A stretch of 40,806 bases of DNA from JBFWWW01 sp050245975 (GCA_050245975.1 JBFWWW010000010.1:1-40806), one strand, 5' to 3'. Positions 26,992 through 37,781 are shown, counted from the first letter of the stretch. A program made the numbers and translations. Notes: generated by a model from the sequence alone, not told the origin.

Positions 26992-28158
26992 CTACTTCTT
27001 GACCTTGCCGGGATCCTTCACGGCTTGGAAGGTCTCGAACTCCACATTGTAGAGCTCGCCGTTCTTGCGCTCCACTTTGCGGACATAGATGTTCTGCACG
27101 ATATCCCGCGTCTCCGGATCGATGGAGATCGGCCCGCGCGGGCTCTCCCAGGCCATGCCCTTCATCGCGGCGATGAGCGCGTCGCCGTCGGTCTTGCCGC
27201 CGGTCTTCTTGATCGCCTCATAGATGAGGTGCATGCCGTCGTAACCGCCCACCGCCATGAAGTTCGGGCGGTAGTTGTTGGCCTTCTTGAAGGCTTCGAC
27301 GAAGGCCTTGTTCTTCGCCGAATTGTGGTCCGCGGAATAAAGGTGCGCCGTGACCGCGCCGACCACGGCATCGCCCATGCCGTTGAGGAGATCGTCGTCC
27401 GTCACGTCGCCGGGGCCGATGAGCTTGATGCCGGCCTTGTCGAGGCCGCGCTCGGCATATTGCTTCATGAACGTGCCGCCCTGCCCGGCCGGAACGAACA
27501 CGAACAGCGCATCGGGCTTGGCATCGGCCGCGCGCTGCAGGAACGGCGCGAAATCCGGGTTCGCGAGCGGCACCTTGATGCTCTCCGTCACCTGGCCGCC
27601 GGCCGCCGCGAACCGCTCCTTGAACGACTTCTCGGCGTCGGCACCCGGCGCATAGTCCGAAACGATCGACACCACCTTCTTGATGCCGTTCTTTGCCGCC
27701 CAGTCGGCGATGATGACGGAGGACTGCGGCAACGTGAAACTCGTCCGCGCGATGTAGGGCGAACGCTCGGTGATGATCGAGGTGCCGGCGGCCATCACGA
27801 TCTCGGGCACCTTCGCCTCCGTGGCGAGCGGCGCGACGGCGAGCGCGCACGGCGTGATGCCGAAGCCTGCGACGACGGCGACCTTGTCGTTGACGATCAG
27901 TTCCTGCGCCAGCCGCTTGGTGTTGTCGGGCACCGCGGCATCGTCCTTGAGGATCACCTCGATCTTCTTGCCGGCAACGGTGGTTCCGTTCTGCGCCATG
28001 TAGAGCTTCACGGCGGCGTCGATCTGCTTGCCGGTCGACGCTTGCTGTCCTGTCATGGGCAGGATCAGCCCGATCTTGATCGTATCCTGCGCTGCCGCCG
28101 GACCAGCGCTCGCGGCAAGTGCCGCGAACGCGATGAATCGCTTCTGCCACAATTTCAT
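26992..28158 (-). CDS. Liv-type ABC transporter substrate-binding protein (second system)
   Basis: 388 aa with signal peptide MKLWQKRFIAFAALAASAGPAAAQ and a GGGAGG ribosome site. The mature protein is a fold I periplasmic binding protein: IKIGLILPMTGQQASTGKQIDAAVKLYM, VAVVAGFGITPCALAVAPLATEAKVPEIVMAAGTS, VSIVSDYAPGADAEKSFKERF and FMAVGGYDGMHLIYEAIKKTGG. The ligand is unknown. It is the first gene of the second liv operon and is divergent from urtA across a 469-base gap. The operon order (binding protein first, MetE-like last) differs from the first system. Confidence 0.92.
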   Translation of the reverse strand: MKLWQKRFIAFAALAASAGPAAAQDTIKIGLILPMTGQQASTGKQIDAAVKLYMAQNGTTVAGKKIEVILKDDAAVPDNTKRLAQELIVNDKVAVVAGFGITPCALAVAPLATEAKVPEIVMAAGTSIITERSPYIARTSFTLPQSSVIIADWAAKNGIKKVVSIVSDYAPGADAEKSFKERFAAAGGQVTESIKVPLANPDFAPFLQRAADAKPDALFVFVPAGQGGTFMKQYAERGLDKAGIKLIGPGDVTDDDLLNGMGDAVVGAVTAHLYSADHNSAKNKAFVEAFKKANNYRPNFMAVGGYDGMHLIYEAIKKTGGKTDGDALIAAMKGMAWESPRGPISIDPETRDIVQNIYVRKVERKNGELYNVEFETFQAVKDPGKVKK

Positions 28159-28574
28159 TCGGAGCCTCCCAGTCGATACGGGCCTTCGCGGCCGCTTCAG
28201 TCAGACGATACTTTGGCGGTAGCAGCGACGCCTGCAGGATCGCTCCTCCACCTGCCGATGCCGGACGAGGTGCGTTTCAATGGCTCGTCGCAGACAACTC
28301 ATTGCAAAAAACTCTAGCGCGTCGCCGCAACGGCGCAACAAGCCGACGGGTGTTTGCTGGTCGCTGGCCGAACAAAACTGACGGTAGCGTCCAATCGCGC
28401 GGCGGGCACGCACAGGCCGCTGCATCCTTCGCGCGCGCATTGCCCGCAAAATGATCACCCCCTTTGGCGTCGCCTAAAATAGTGGCAGCCGGCACCGCCC
28501 ACGAGCACGCGCCGGAACCCCACACGTCTGCGTAACAGGCTGATTGTTCTGATTTTTTCTCAGGCGACAGGCTT
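28159..28574. other. Divergent intergenic region between the second liv operon and urtA
   Basis: About 415 bases up to the sigma-54 element, with no convincing gene. An 85-codon minus-strand frame (28201-28458) is Arg/Cys-rich, has no family features and looks spurious. The part at 28525-28561 is richer in A/T (TGATTGTTCTGATTTTTTCT) than the rest of the window, as expected for a bendable enhancer-promoter spacer. I could not find a clean palindromic NtrC site (TGCAC-type half-sites) by eye. Confidence 0.5.
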
Positions 28575-28590
28575 TGGCACGGACCTTGCC
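28575..28590 (+). promoter_or_regulatory. Sigma-54 (RpoN) promoter of the urt-ure gene cluster
   Basis: TGGCACGGACCTTGCC matches the -24/-12 consensus TGGCACG-N4-TTGC almost perfectly. The invariant GG (28576-28577) and GC (28588-28589) are ten bases apart, as required. It is 37 bases before the urtA ATG, placing the transcript start near 28600. Sigma-54 with an activator such as NtrC is the known mode of nitrogen-limitation control for urea uptake genes, so the whole cluster is probably induced when ammonium is scarce. Confidence 0.85.
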
Positions 28591-28627
28591 AATTGGTTAA
28601 AACCATTTGTAACCGAAGGGGACATTC

Positions 28628-29923
28628 ATGGTTGTTCGTCGACACGTTCTTGCTGGTCTCGCCGGCGCCGTGCTCGCCGGGGGGATGCTGGGCAGCACCA
28701 TCACCACGGCGGCGGCGCAGGACACGATCAAGGTCGGTATTCTTCATTCATTGTCCGGAACGATGGCGATCAGCGAGACGACCCTCAAGGACGTCATGCT
28801 CATGCTGATCGAAGAGCAGAACAAGAAGGGCGGGCTGCTCGGCAAGAAGCTGGAGGCGGTCGTCGTCGATCCGGCATCGAACTGGCCGCTGTTCGCGGAA
28901 AAGGCGCGTGAGCTCATCACGCAGCAGAAAGTGGCGGCCGTCTTCGGCTGCTGGACCTCGGTCAGCCGCAAGTCCGTGCTGCCGGTGTTCAAGGAGCTGA
29001 ACAACATCCTCTTCTATCCCGTGCAATACGAGGGCGAGGAGAGCGAGCGCAACGTCTTCTACACGGGTGCGGCTCCCAACCAGCAGGCCATCCCTGCCGT
29101 CGACTACCTGATGTCGAAGGACGGCGGCGAGGTGAAGCGTTGGGTTCTCGCGGGCACCGACTACGTCTATCCGCGCACGACCAACAAGATCCTCGAGGCC
29201 TACCTCAAGCACAAGGGCGTGAAGCCCGAGGACATCATGATCAACTACACGCCGTTCGGGCATTCCGACTGGCAGACGATCGTGTCCGACATCAAGAAGT
29301 TCGGCTCGGCCGGCAAGAAGACGGCCGTGGTCTCGACCATCAACGGCGACGCCAACGTGCCCTTCTACAAGGAGCTGGGCAACCAGGGCGTGAAGGCGAC
29401 CGACATTCCCGTCGTCGCCTTCTCGGTCGGCGAGGAAGAGCTGGCCGGCATCGACACCAAGCCTCTCGAGGGCCATCTGGCGGCCTGGAACTACTTCGAG
29501 TCCATCAAGACGCCGGCCAACGAGGACTTCATCAAGAAGTGGCAGGCCTTCACCAAGAACCCGAAGCGCGTGACCAACGATCCGATGGAGGCGCACTACA
29601 TCGGTTTCAACATGTGGGTGAAGGCCGTCGAGAAGGCCGGCACGACCGATCCTGACAAGGTGATCGCCGCGCTGCCGGGCATTCAGGCTCCCAACCTCAC
29701 GGGCGGCATGTCGCAGATGCTCGCCAACCACCACATCACCAAGCCGGTGTTCATCGGCGAGATCAAGGGTGACGGCCAGTTCGACGTGGTGTGGAAGACC
29801 AAGGGCCTCGTGCCGGGCGATGCCTGGTCGAAGGAGCTGGAAGGCTCGCGCGATCTCGTCGCCGACTGGGTCGACAAGAAGTGCGGCAACTTCAACACCA
29901 AGACCGGCCGGTGCGGCAGCTGA
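28628..29923 (+). CDS. urtA: Urea ABC transporter substrate-binding protein
   Basis: 431 aa. The N-terminal MVVRRHVLAGLAGAVLAGG carries two arginines before a hydrophobic stretch and an AAAQ cleavage site; it may use Tat or Sec. UrtA signatures include VGILHSLSGTMAISETTLKD, GCWTSVSRKSVLPVFKELNN, LFYPVQYEGEESERNVFYTGAAPNQQAIPAVDYL, NYTPFGHSDWQTIVSDIKKF and the Cys-containing end VDKKCGNFNTKTGRCGS. It binds urea in the periplasm and delivers it to UrtBC. It is the first gene behind the sigma-54 promoter, with a perfect hairpin between it and urtB. Confidence 0.97.
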   Translation: MVVRRHVLAGLAGAVLAGGMLGSTITTAAAQDTIKVGILHSLSGTMAISETTLKDVMLMLIEEQNKKGGLLGKKLEAVVVDPASNWPLFAEKARELITQQKVAAVFGCWTSVSRKSVLPVFKELNNILFYPVQYEGEESERNVFYTGAAPNQQAIPAVDYLMSKDGGEVKRWVLAGTDYVYPRTTNKILEAYLKHKGVKPEDIMINYTPFGHSDWQTIVSDIKKFGSAGKKTAVVSTINGDANVPFYKELGNQGVKATDIPVVAFSVGEEELAGIDTKPLEGHLAAWNYFESIKTPANEDFIKKWQAFTKNPKRVTNDPMEAHYIGFNMWVKAVEKAGTTDPDKVIAALPGIQAPNLTGGMSQMLANHHITKPVFIGEIKGDGQFDVVWKTKGLVPGDAWSKELEGSRDLVADWVDKKCGNFNTKTGRCGS

Positions 29924-29971
29924 CGGCGTCCGCCTGACCTGACGGCACGGTCCGCGGGTCGAAGCAAGACA

Positions 29972-29998
29972 CGGGCGGCGATGCATTGTCGCCGCCCG
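29972..29998 (+). terminator. Intercistronic hairpin between urtA and urtB
   Basis: CGGGCGGCGA and TCGCCGCCCG form a perfect 10-bp stem with a 7-base loop (TGCATTG), 48 bases after the urtA stop and 31 before the urtB ATG. No T-run follows. Likely role: partial termination or 3' protection that raises binding protein over permease levels. Confidence 0.55.
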
Positions 29999-30029
29999 AC
30001 TGCACACTGCCGGGCGGGGAAAAAGACAC

Positions 30030-31676
30030 ATGGCGATACCGGCGATACCCACGTCATTGCGACGACAGGCGCCTGCAACAACGATCCTGAGCGCGCTTCT
30101 GGCTGGTTTCCTGTGGCTCGCCGCGACGGCACTGCCGTCACACGCGGCCCCCCTCGACGAAGCGCTCAAGGGCTTCACGACCGACAGCTATTCCGACACC
30201 ATCGCCGCTGTTGAAGCGCTCGCCGCATCCGGCGCGCCCCAGGCCGCGACCTTGCTCTCCGCGCTTGCCGACCGGCGGCTGATGTTCTCCGCCGCGACGC
30301 AAACCGTGTTCTACAAGGACGAAGCCGGCAAGACGTTCGAAGCGGCAACCGGCGCTCCGGCGGCCGGCCCTCCCGCCGATCTTGCGGATGTCCGGCTCAA
30401 CAACCGCGTGCGCGGCGTTGTCAGTGCCGTGCTGGGCGGCCTGACGCTGCGCTCCCCCGATCCGGCGAAGCGGCTCGATGCCGCGCAATCGCTCTTCAAG
30501 TCGCGCGATGCAGCGCGCCTCGCCGATGTCCAGGCGGCCATCGCCGCCGAGAAGGACGCCGCGATCCGCCGCGCGCTCCGGGAGGCGCAGGCCGCCATCC
30601 TCATCGCGAAGCCGGACGCCACCGACGGCGAGCGGCTCGAGGCCATCGCAACGCTGAAGGCCCGGGGCGACCAGGACGCGCTCACAACCCTGCGCCTGCT
30701 GCCCGCGAATGCCTCACCGGCCGTGCGCGAGGCCGCCGGCTCGGCCACCGGCATCATCGAGCACGAGCTGGCCCTGTGGGCCGTGGGACAGACGGTCTGG
30801 TACGGCCTGTCGCTCGGCTCCGTCCTGCTGCTCGCGGCGATCGGCCTTGCCATCACCTTCGGCGTCATGGGCGTCATCAACATGGCGCATGGCGAGATGG
30901 TCATGCTGGGCGCCTACACGACGTTCGTCGTGCAGGAGTTCATGCGCCAGACCAACCCGGCCCTGCTCGACTATTCGCTCGCCATCGCCGTGCCGCTGGC
31001 ATTTCTCGTCGCCGGTGCCGTCGGTGTCGCCATCGAGCGCGGCGTCATCCGCTTCCTCTACGGCCGGCCCCTGGAAACGCTGCTCGCCACCTGGGGCATC
31101 AGCCTCATCCTGCAGCAGGCCGTGCGGACGATCTTCGGTCCCACCAACCGGGAGGTATCCGCGCCGAGCTTCATGACCGGCACGTTCAAGGTCGGCGAGC
31201 TCGCCGTCACCTGGAACCGGCTCATCATCATCCTGTTCGCCGCCATCATCTTCGTCGCGCTGCTGGCGGCGCTGAGGTTCACCAGCTTCGGTCTGCATGT
31301 GCGCGCCGTCACGCAGAACCGCCGCATGGCGAGCGCCATGGGCATTCCGACGGCCCGCATCGACGCGCTGACCTTCGGCCTCGGCTCCGGCATCGCCGGC
31401 CTCGCCGGCGTCGCGCTGTCGCAGATCGACAACGTCAGTCCCAATCTCGGCCAGAGCTACATCGTCGACAGCTTCCTGGTGGTCGTCTTCGGCGGCGTCG
31501 GCAACCTCTGGGGCACGCTCGTCGGCGCCCTGTCTCTCGGCCTCGCCAACAAGCTGCTCGAGCCTTACGCGGGTGCCGTTCTCGGCAAGATCGCCCTTCT
31601 GATCGCCATCATCCTCTTCATCCAGAAGCGGCCGCGCGGCCTCTTCGCGCTCAAGGGGAGGGCGGTGGAAGCATGA
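30030..31676 (+). CDS. urtB: Urea ABC transporter permease UrtB with long N-terminal domain
   Basis: 548 aa. The first 40 residues include a hydrophobic signal (LSALLAGFLWLAATALPSHAAP). Residues about 43-245 form a soluble Ala-rich helical region that fits the periplasmic extension known from many proteobacterial UrtB proteins. The LivH-like permease follows from about 249, with ITFGVMGVINMAHGEMVMLGAYTTFVVQEF and the coupling region RFTSFGLHVRAVTQNRRMASAMGIPTARIDALTFGLGSGIAGLAGVAL. With UrtC it forms the urea channel. Its stop overlaps the urtC start as ATGA. Confidence 0.96.
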   Translation: MAIPAIPTSLRRQAPATTILSALLAGFLWLAATALPSHAAPLDEALKGFTTDSYSDTIAAVEALAASGAPQAATLLSALADRRLMFSAATQTVFYKDEAGKTFEAATGAPAAGPPADLADVRLNNRVRGVVSAVLGGLTLRSPDPAKRLDAAQSLFKSRDAARLADVQAAIAAEKDAAIRRALREAQAAILIAKPDATDGERLEAIATLKARGDQDALTTLRLLPANASPAVREAAGSATGIIEHELALWAVGQTVWYGLSLGSVLLLAAIGLAITFGVMGVINMAHGEMVMLGAYTTFVVQEFMRQTNPALLDYSLAIAVPLAFLVAGAVGVAIERGVIRFLYGRPLETLLATWGISLILQQAVRTIFGPTNREVSAPSFMTGTFKVGELAVTWNRLIIILFAAIIFVALLAALRFTSFGLHVRAVTQNRRMASAMGIPTARIDALTFGLGSGIAGLAGVALSQIDNVSPNLGQSYIVDSFLVVVFGGVGNLWGTLVGALSLGLANKLLEPYAGAVLGKIALLIAIILFIQKRPRGLFALKGRAVEA

Positions 31677-32827
31677 CCCTGCGCTCAACCTTCATCTCCG
31701 ACCGGCTCGCGCTCGCCTTTGTCATCGGGCTGGCCGCGCTGGCGATCTTCGTGCCGCTGTCGCATCTCATGCTGCCGGCCTCCTCGGCGCTGCACGTTTC
31801 GACGACGACGATGACGCTGCTGGGCAAATACCTGTGCTTTGCCCTGCTCGCCCTCTCCCTCGACCTGATCTGGGGCTATGCCGGCATCCTGTCGCTCGGT
31901 CACGGCGCCTTCTTCGCCCTCGGCGGCTACGCCATGGGCATGTACCTGATGCGCCAGATCGGCACCCGCGGCGTCTACGCCGATCCGGTCCTTCCCGACT
32001 TCATGGTCTTCCTCAACTGGAAGTCGCTGCCCTGGTACTGGTACGGCTTCGACTGGTTCCCGTTCGCGCTGGCGATGATCGTCCTGGTGCCCGGGATCCT
32101 GGCGTTCGTGTTCGGCTGGTTTGCCTTCCGCAGCCGCGTCACCGGCGTCTACCTGTCCATCATCACGCAGATGCTCACCTATGCCCTCTGGCTGTCGTTC
32201 TTCCGCAACGACATGGGCTTCGGCGGCAACAACGGGCTCACCGACTTCAAGGACATCCTGGGCTTCAACATCCAGTCGGACGGCACGCGATCGATGCTGT
32301 TTGCGCTGTCCGCATCGGCGCTGCTTGCCGGCTACCTGATCTGCCGCTTCGTCGTCGCCTCGAAATTCGGCAAGGTTCTCATCGCCATTCGCGACGCCGA
32401 AAGCCGGACGCGCTTCTGCGGCTATCGCGTCGACACCTACAAGACCATCGTCTTCACCCTGTCGGCCATGATGGCGGGCGTCGCCGGCGCGCTGTACGTG
32501 CCGCAGGTGGGGATCATCAATCCGAGCGAATTTTCGCCCGCCAACTCCATCGAGGTGGTGATCTGGGTCGCGGTCGGCGGCCGCGGCACGCTCATCGGCG
32601 CGGCTCTCGGGGCCGTGCTCGTCAACTACCTCAAGACCACCTTCACGACCGGCCTGCTGGCGCCCTACTGGCTGTTCCTGCTCGGAGGGCTTTTCATCGC
32701 CGTCACCATATTCCTGCCGCGCGGCATCCTCGGCGCGCTGTCCGACCTGGTCGGCGGCATCCGCAATCGCCGCACGGGGGCGCGGAACGGCGCATCGCCG
32801 TCAGCCGTGCCGCAGGCCGCGGAATGA
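31673..32827 (+). CDS. urtC: Urea ABC transporter permease UrtC
   Basis: 384 aa starting MTLRSTFISDRLALAFVIGLA. Signature segments are LDLIWGYAGILSLGHGAFFALGGYAMGMYLMRQIG, the UrtC-specific VYADPVLPDFMVFLNWKSLPWYWYGFDWF, FFRNDMGFGGNNGLTDFKDILGF and the coupling region KVLIAIRDAESRTRFCGYRVDTYKTIVFTLSAMMAG. It is an integral inner-membrane protein of about ten segments. A longer frame reaching back to 30776 lies inside urtB in another phase and is not real. urtD starts nine bases after its stop. Confidence 0.97.
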   Translation: MTLRSTFISDRLALAFVIGLAALAIFVPLSHLMLPASSALHVSTTTMTLLGKYLCFALLALSLDLIWGYAGILSLGHGAFFALGGYAMGMYLMRQIGTRGVYADPVLPDFMVFLNWKSLPWYWYGFDWFPFALAMIVLVPGILAFVFGWFAFRSRVTGVYLSIITQMLTYALWLSFFRNDMGFGGNNGLTDFKDILGFNIQSDGTRSMLFALSASALLAGYLICRFVVASKFGKVLIAIRDAESRTRFCGYRVDTYKTIVFTLSAMMAGVAGALYVPQVGIINPSEFSPANSIEVVIWVAVGGRGTLIGAALGAVLVNYLKTTFTTGLLAPYWLFLLGGLFIAVTIFLPRGILGALSDLVGGIRNRRTGARNGASPSAVPQAAE

Positions 32828-32836
32828 GGGCCCGCC

Positions 32837-33604
32837 ATGCTTGATGCCTCGGTCTCCAGCGCACTCACCAGCTCGCTGCTCTACCTCGACTCGGTCGAGG
32901 TGGCTTTCGACGGCTACAAAGCCCTGCGCGGCCTGTCGCTCGTCATCGCGCCGGGAGAAATGCGCGCCATCATCGGCCCCAACGGTGCCGGCAAGACGAC
33001 GATGATGGACGTCATCACCGGCAAGACGCGGCCGGACAACGGCGAGGTCTATTTCGGCGGCGAGGTGGACCTCACCACGCGCGACGAATGCCAGATCGCC
33101 GAGCTCGGCATCGGCCGCAAGTTCCAGAAGCCCACGGTCTTCGAGAGCCACACCGTCGAGGACAACATCCTGCTGGCGCTCAAGGCCCCGCGCGCCCCGT
33201 TCAAAACCATGTTCGCGCGCACGGACCGCCCGCAGAGCGACCGCATCGGCGGGATTCTCGCCACCACGCGGCTCGGCGACCACCGTCACCGGCTCGCCGG
33301 CGAGCTGAGCCACGGGCAGAAGCAATGGCTCGAGATCGGCATGCTGCTGGCGCAGGACCCGAAGCTGCTGCTGGTGGATGAGCCGGTGGCCGGCATGACC
33401 GACGCGGAGACGGCGCAGACCGCCGAGCTCCTCAAGACCATCGCCAAGGACCACTCCGTCATCGTCGTCGAGCACGACATGGATTTCGTGCGCGCGCTCG
33501 ACGTGAAGGTGACGGTGCTGCACGAGGGCGCGGTGCTTGCCGAGGGCAATCTTGACCAGGTGAGCGCCAACGAGCGCGTCATCGAGGTGTATCTGGGACG
33601 CTGA
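32837..33604 (+). CDS. urtD: Urea ABC transporter ATPase UrtD
   Basis: 255 aa. Walker A GPNGAGKT (47-54), then VITGKTRPDNGEVYFGG, RKFQKPTVFESHTVEDNILLALK, the signature LSHGQKQWLEIGMLL (157 on) and Walker B LLLVDEPVAGMTDAE (about 177-191), all characteristic of UrtD (LivG type). It sits on the cytoplasmic side and drives urea import with UrtE. The ATG at 32837 is preceded by a GAGGG site. The short ORF 33620-33826 separates it from urtE. Confidence 0.97.
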   Translation: MLDASVSSALTSSLLYLDSVEVAFDGYKALRGLSLVIAPGEMRAIIGPNGAGKTTMMDVITGKTRPDNGEVYFGGEVDLTTRDECQIAELGIGRKFQKPTVFESHTVEDNILLALKAPRAPFKTMFARTDRPQSDRIGGILATTRLGDHRHRLAGELSHGQKQWLEIGMLLAQDPKLLLVDEPVAGMTDAETAQTAELLKTIAKDHSVIVVEHDMDFVRALDVKVTVLHEGAVLAEGNLDQVSANERVIEVYLGR

Positions 33605-33619
33605 CAAGGGAGACAACGC

Positions 33620-33826
33620 ATGATCCGCCCGCGCAATCCGTTCGTCGTCCGGCCGCTGGAGCCCGAGGAGCGCCTCGTGCGCAGGCCCGCTGCGGGCCCG
33701 TCCGCCGGCAAGCCGGAGCAACCGCCGGCGCCGCAGCGCCGCGTGGTCAAGGGCAGCCGGCGGATCGGCAACGTTCAGCTCCGCGTGCTCGACAAGTCCG
33801 TTCCCCGGGGAATCCGCCCATGCTGA
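33620..33826 (+). CDS. Small basic proline-rich protein between urtD and urtE (68 aa)
   Basis: Starts MIRPRNPFVVRPLEPEERLV behind AAGGGAG eight to nine bases upstream, the best ribosome site nearby. The product is rich in Arg and Pro, has no signal peptide or membrane segment, and includes a VVKGSRRIGNVQLRVLD segment. Its stop overlaps the urtE ATG (ATGCTGA), so it is translationally coupled to urtE. That arrangement, and the fact that it fills the whole gap between two genes that are usually adjacent, argue that it is a real gene. I do not recognise it. It could instead be a leader ORF that only couples translation. Confidence 0.65.
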   Translation: MIRPRNPFVVRPLEPEERLVRRPAAGPSAGKPEQPPAPQRRVVKGSRRIGNVQLRVLDKSVPRGIRPC

Positions 33827-34515
33827 CGATGGAGCAGGTCGACCTGCGCTACGGCGCCGCGCAGGCGCTGCGCAGCGTCTCGCTCGAGGCCAAGGTGGGC
33901 GAGGTCACCTGCGTCCTCGGCCGCAACGGCGTCGGCAAAACCTCGCTCCTGCGCGCCATCGTCGGCCTGCAGCCGATCGCGGCCGGCCACATCCGGCTCG
34001 ACGGCCAGGAGATCGACCGCCTGCGCCCCTTCGAGCGGGCGCGGCGCGGCGTGGCCTATGTTCCCCAAGGCCGCGAGATATTCCCCCTGCTGACCGTGCG
34101 CGAGAACCTGGAGACCGGCTTTGCTCCCCTGCCGCGCGGCGAGCGGCGGATCAGCGACGAGATCTTCGAGCTGTTCCCGGTTCTCAAGGGCATGCTGCAC
34201 CGGCGCGGCGGCGACCTCTCGGGCGGCCAGCAGCAGCAGCTCGCCATCGGCCGCGCCCTCGTCACGCGTCCGCGCCTTCTCGTGCTGGACGAGCCGACCG
34301 AGGGTATCCAGCCTTCCATCATCAAGGACATCGGCCGCGCCATCTCCTACCTGCGCGACAAGGGGCAGATGGCGATCGTTCTGGTCGAGCAGTACTTCGA
34401 CTTCGCGCGCGAGATCGCGGACCGCTTTGCCATTATGGAGCGCGGCGCTATCGTGCTGTCGGGAGATCGCCGCAGGTTGCAAGATCCCGATGTACGTCAA
34501 CGCCTCACCGTTTGA
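33820..34515 (+). CDS. urtE: Urea ABC transporter ATPase UrtE
   Basis: 231 aa from MLTMEQVDLRYGAAQALRSVSL. Walker A GRNGVGKT (34-41), YVPQGREIFPLLTVRENLETGF, signature LSGGQQQQLAIGRALV (133 on), Walker B LLVLDEPTEGIQPSIIKDIG and VLVEQYFDFAREIADRF identify it as UrtE (LivF type). It completes the urea importer. Its last 26 bases overlap the proposed ureD start, joining uptake and urease genes in one unit. Confidence 0.97.
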   Translation: MLTMEQVDLRYGAAQALRSVSLEAKVGEVTCVLGRNGVGKTSLLRAIVGLQPIAAGHIRLDGQEIDRLRPFERARRGVAYVPQGREIFPLLTVRENLETGFAPLPRGERRISDEIFELFPVLKGMLHRRGGDLSGGQQQQLAIGRALVTRPRLLVLDEPTEGIQPSIIKDIGRAISYLRDKGQMAIVLVEQYFDFAREIADRFAIMERGAIVLSGDRRRLQDPDVRQRLTV

Positions 34516-35341
34516 TCGCGCAGCCGCGACCACCGCCGTCCCCGGCTACATCCGTGCGACGGGCCAGCTGCGCGTGTCTCTCCGCCGCGCCGGGCCGCGC
34601 ACCGCGCCCCTCGACATCTTCGAGACCGGCGGTTTGCGCATCCGCTTCCCCAATGCGGATGGTCCGGCGCAGGGTGTGCTCGTGAACACCGCGGGCGGCC
34701 TCGCCGGCGGCGACCGCATCGACATCGATTGCCGACTGGAGAAAGGCACATCGGCGCTCCTCACCACCCAGTCCGCCGAGAAGATCTACCGCGCCGACGC
34801 CGCGCCGGCTCGCGTCGCCGTCCGCCTGTCCCTGGCCGAGCGGGCGTCCCTCGGCTGGCTGCCGCAGGAGACGATCCTGTTCGATGGCGCTCAGGTCGTG
34901 CGCACGCTGGACGTCGACATGGCCCAAAGCTCCAGTCTCACGGTGCTGGAGATCGTCGTGTTCGGGCGCATCGCGCGCGGCGAGGACCTCACGCGCGGGC
35001 TGTTCCGGGACCGCTGGCGCATCCGCAGGGCCGGCCGCCTCGTTCTAGCCGAGGACGTGCACCTCGCGGGACCCATTGCGGAGACGCTGGCGGGTGCCGC
35101 GACCGGCAAGGGCGCGCGCGCCATCGCCACGCTCGTTCATATCGCAGGCAAATCCGCAACCAGGCTCGCAGGCCTGCGCCGCGTCCTGGCCGGCGCCGCA
35201 TGCCGGTGCGGCGCGAGCGGGTGGAACGACATGATCGTCGCCCGCTTTGCCGGCGCCGACCCCATGCGGCTCCGGCGCGACGCGCTCGCCGCAGCACGCC
35301 ATTTCATGCCCGGCCCCGCACCGCGGGTCTGGTCCATCTGA
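34490..35341 (+). CDS. ureD: Urease accessory protein UreD
   Basis: 283 aa from MYVNASPFDRAAATTAVPGY at 34490. Family motifs are FETGGLRIRFP, GVLVNTAGGLAGGDRIDID, LTTQSAEKIYRAD, LGWLPQETILFDGA and LEIVVFGRIARGEDLTRGLFRDRWRIRR. UreD scaffolds the apo-urease for UreF and UreG and so supports nickel delivery to UreC. The start inside urtE has only a weak ribosome site, so it is probably coupled to urtE translation. A longer frame back to 34121 runs inside urtE and is not real. Confidence 0.94.
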   Translation: MYVNASPFDRAAATTAVPGYIRATGQLRVSLRRAGPRTAPLDIFETGGLRIRFPNADGPAQGVLVNTAGGLAGGDRIDIDCRLEKGTSALLTTQSAEKIYRADAAPARVAVRLSLAERASLGWLPQETILFDGAQVVRTLDVDMAQSSSLTVLEIVVFGRIARGEDLTRGLFRDRWRIRRAGRLVLAEDVHLAGPIAETLAGAATGKGARAIATLVHIAGKSATRLAGLRRVLAGAACRCGASGWNDMIVARFAGADPMRLRRDALAAARHFMPGPAPRVWSI

Positions 35342-35365
35342 CAAGCAGAACGATCGGGGAGGCCG

Positions 35366-36063
35366 ATGCATCTCACACCTCGCGAAAAGGACAAGCTGCT
35401 GATCGCCATGGCGGCCGGCGTCGCGCGGCGGCGGCTCGAGCGCGGCGTCAAGCTCAACTACCCGGAGGCGGTGGCCCTCATCACCGACGCCGTTGTCGAA
35501 GGCGCGCGCGACGGGCGCTCCGTCGCGGAGCTGATGGAGGCGGGCGCGCATGTCGTCAGCGCCGACATGGTGATGGACGGCATCGCCGAGATGATCGCCG
35601 ACGTGCAGGTGGAGGCCACATTCCCCGACGGCACCAAGCTCGTCACCGTGCACAACCCGATCCGCGGGGCAAAAGCCTCCCGCGTCGTCGCCGGCGAGAT
35701 CATCGCCGCGCAAGGCGACATCACGTTCAACGACGGGGCCGAACGCACCACGCTCGAGGTCGCCAACACGGGCGATCGCCCCATCCAGGTCGGATCGCAC
35801 TACCATTTCTTCGAGACCAATCCGGCGCTGAAGTTCGATCGCGCTAAGACGCGCGGACAGCGGCTCGACATCGCGGCCGGGACCGCCGTCCGCTTCGAGC
35901 CGGGGCAGACGCGCGAGGTGACGCTGGTGCCGCTGTCGGGCACCCGCACTGTCTACGGCTTCCGCCAGGACGTGATGGGCAGGATCGATGCGTCGGCCTC
36001 CGGGGCGGCGAAAAAGCCCGCGCCGGCAAAGGCGCAGGGAAAGAAGTCGCAGGGGAAGAAGAA

Positions 36064-36067
<4 letters not shown>
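35366..36067 (+). CDS. ureA: Fused urease gamma-beta subunit
   Basis: 233 aa. Residues 1-100 are the gamma subunit (MHLTPREKDKLLIAMAAGVA, then RLERGVKLNYPEAVALI, and VPDGTK-like TFPDGTKLVTVHNPI). Residues about 105-212 are the beta subunit (GEIIAAQGDITFNDGAERTTLEVANTGDRPIQVGSHYHFFETNPALKFDR, with GTAVRFEPGQ and VYGFRQDVMGRID). The usual separate ureA and ureB are thus joined in one frame, as known in Helicobacter and some alphaproteobacteria. A Lys-rich tail (KKPAPAKAQGKKSQGKKK) follows, which is not part of either subunit. The stop overlaps the ureC start as ATGA. Confidence 0.96.
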
Positions 36068-37773
<1,706 letters not shown>

Positions 37774-37781
37774 GGCAAGCC

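Noticed and set aside
28201..28458. An 85-codon minus-strand ORF in the gap before urtA
   Set aside because: Arg/Cys-rich, no ribosome site or family features, and it lies in a regulatory region.
28201..28574. An NtrC enhancer pair upstream of the sigma-54 promoter
   Set aside because: Expected from the promoter type, but no clean TGCAC-type palindrome was found by eye, so no site is claimed.
30138..31688. Minus-strand frames of over 100-300 codons opposite urtB
   Set aside because: Acidic low-complexity shadows; urtB on the plus strand has a full permease pattern.
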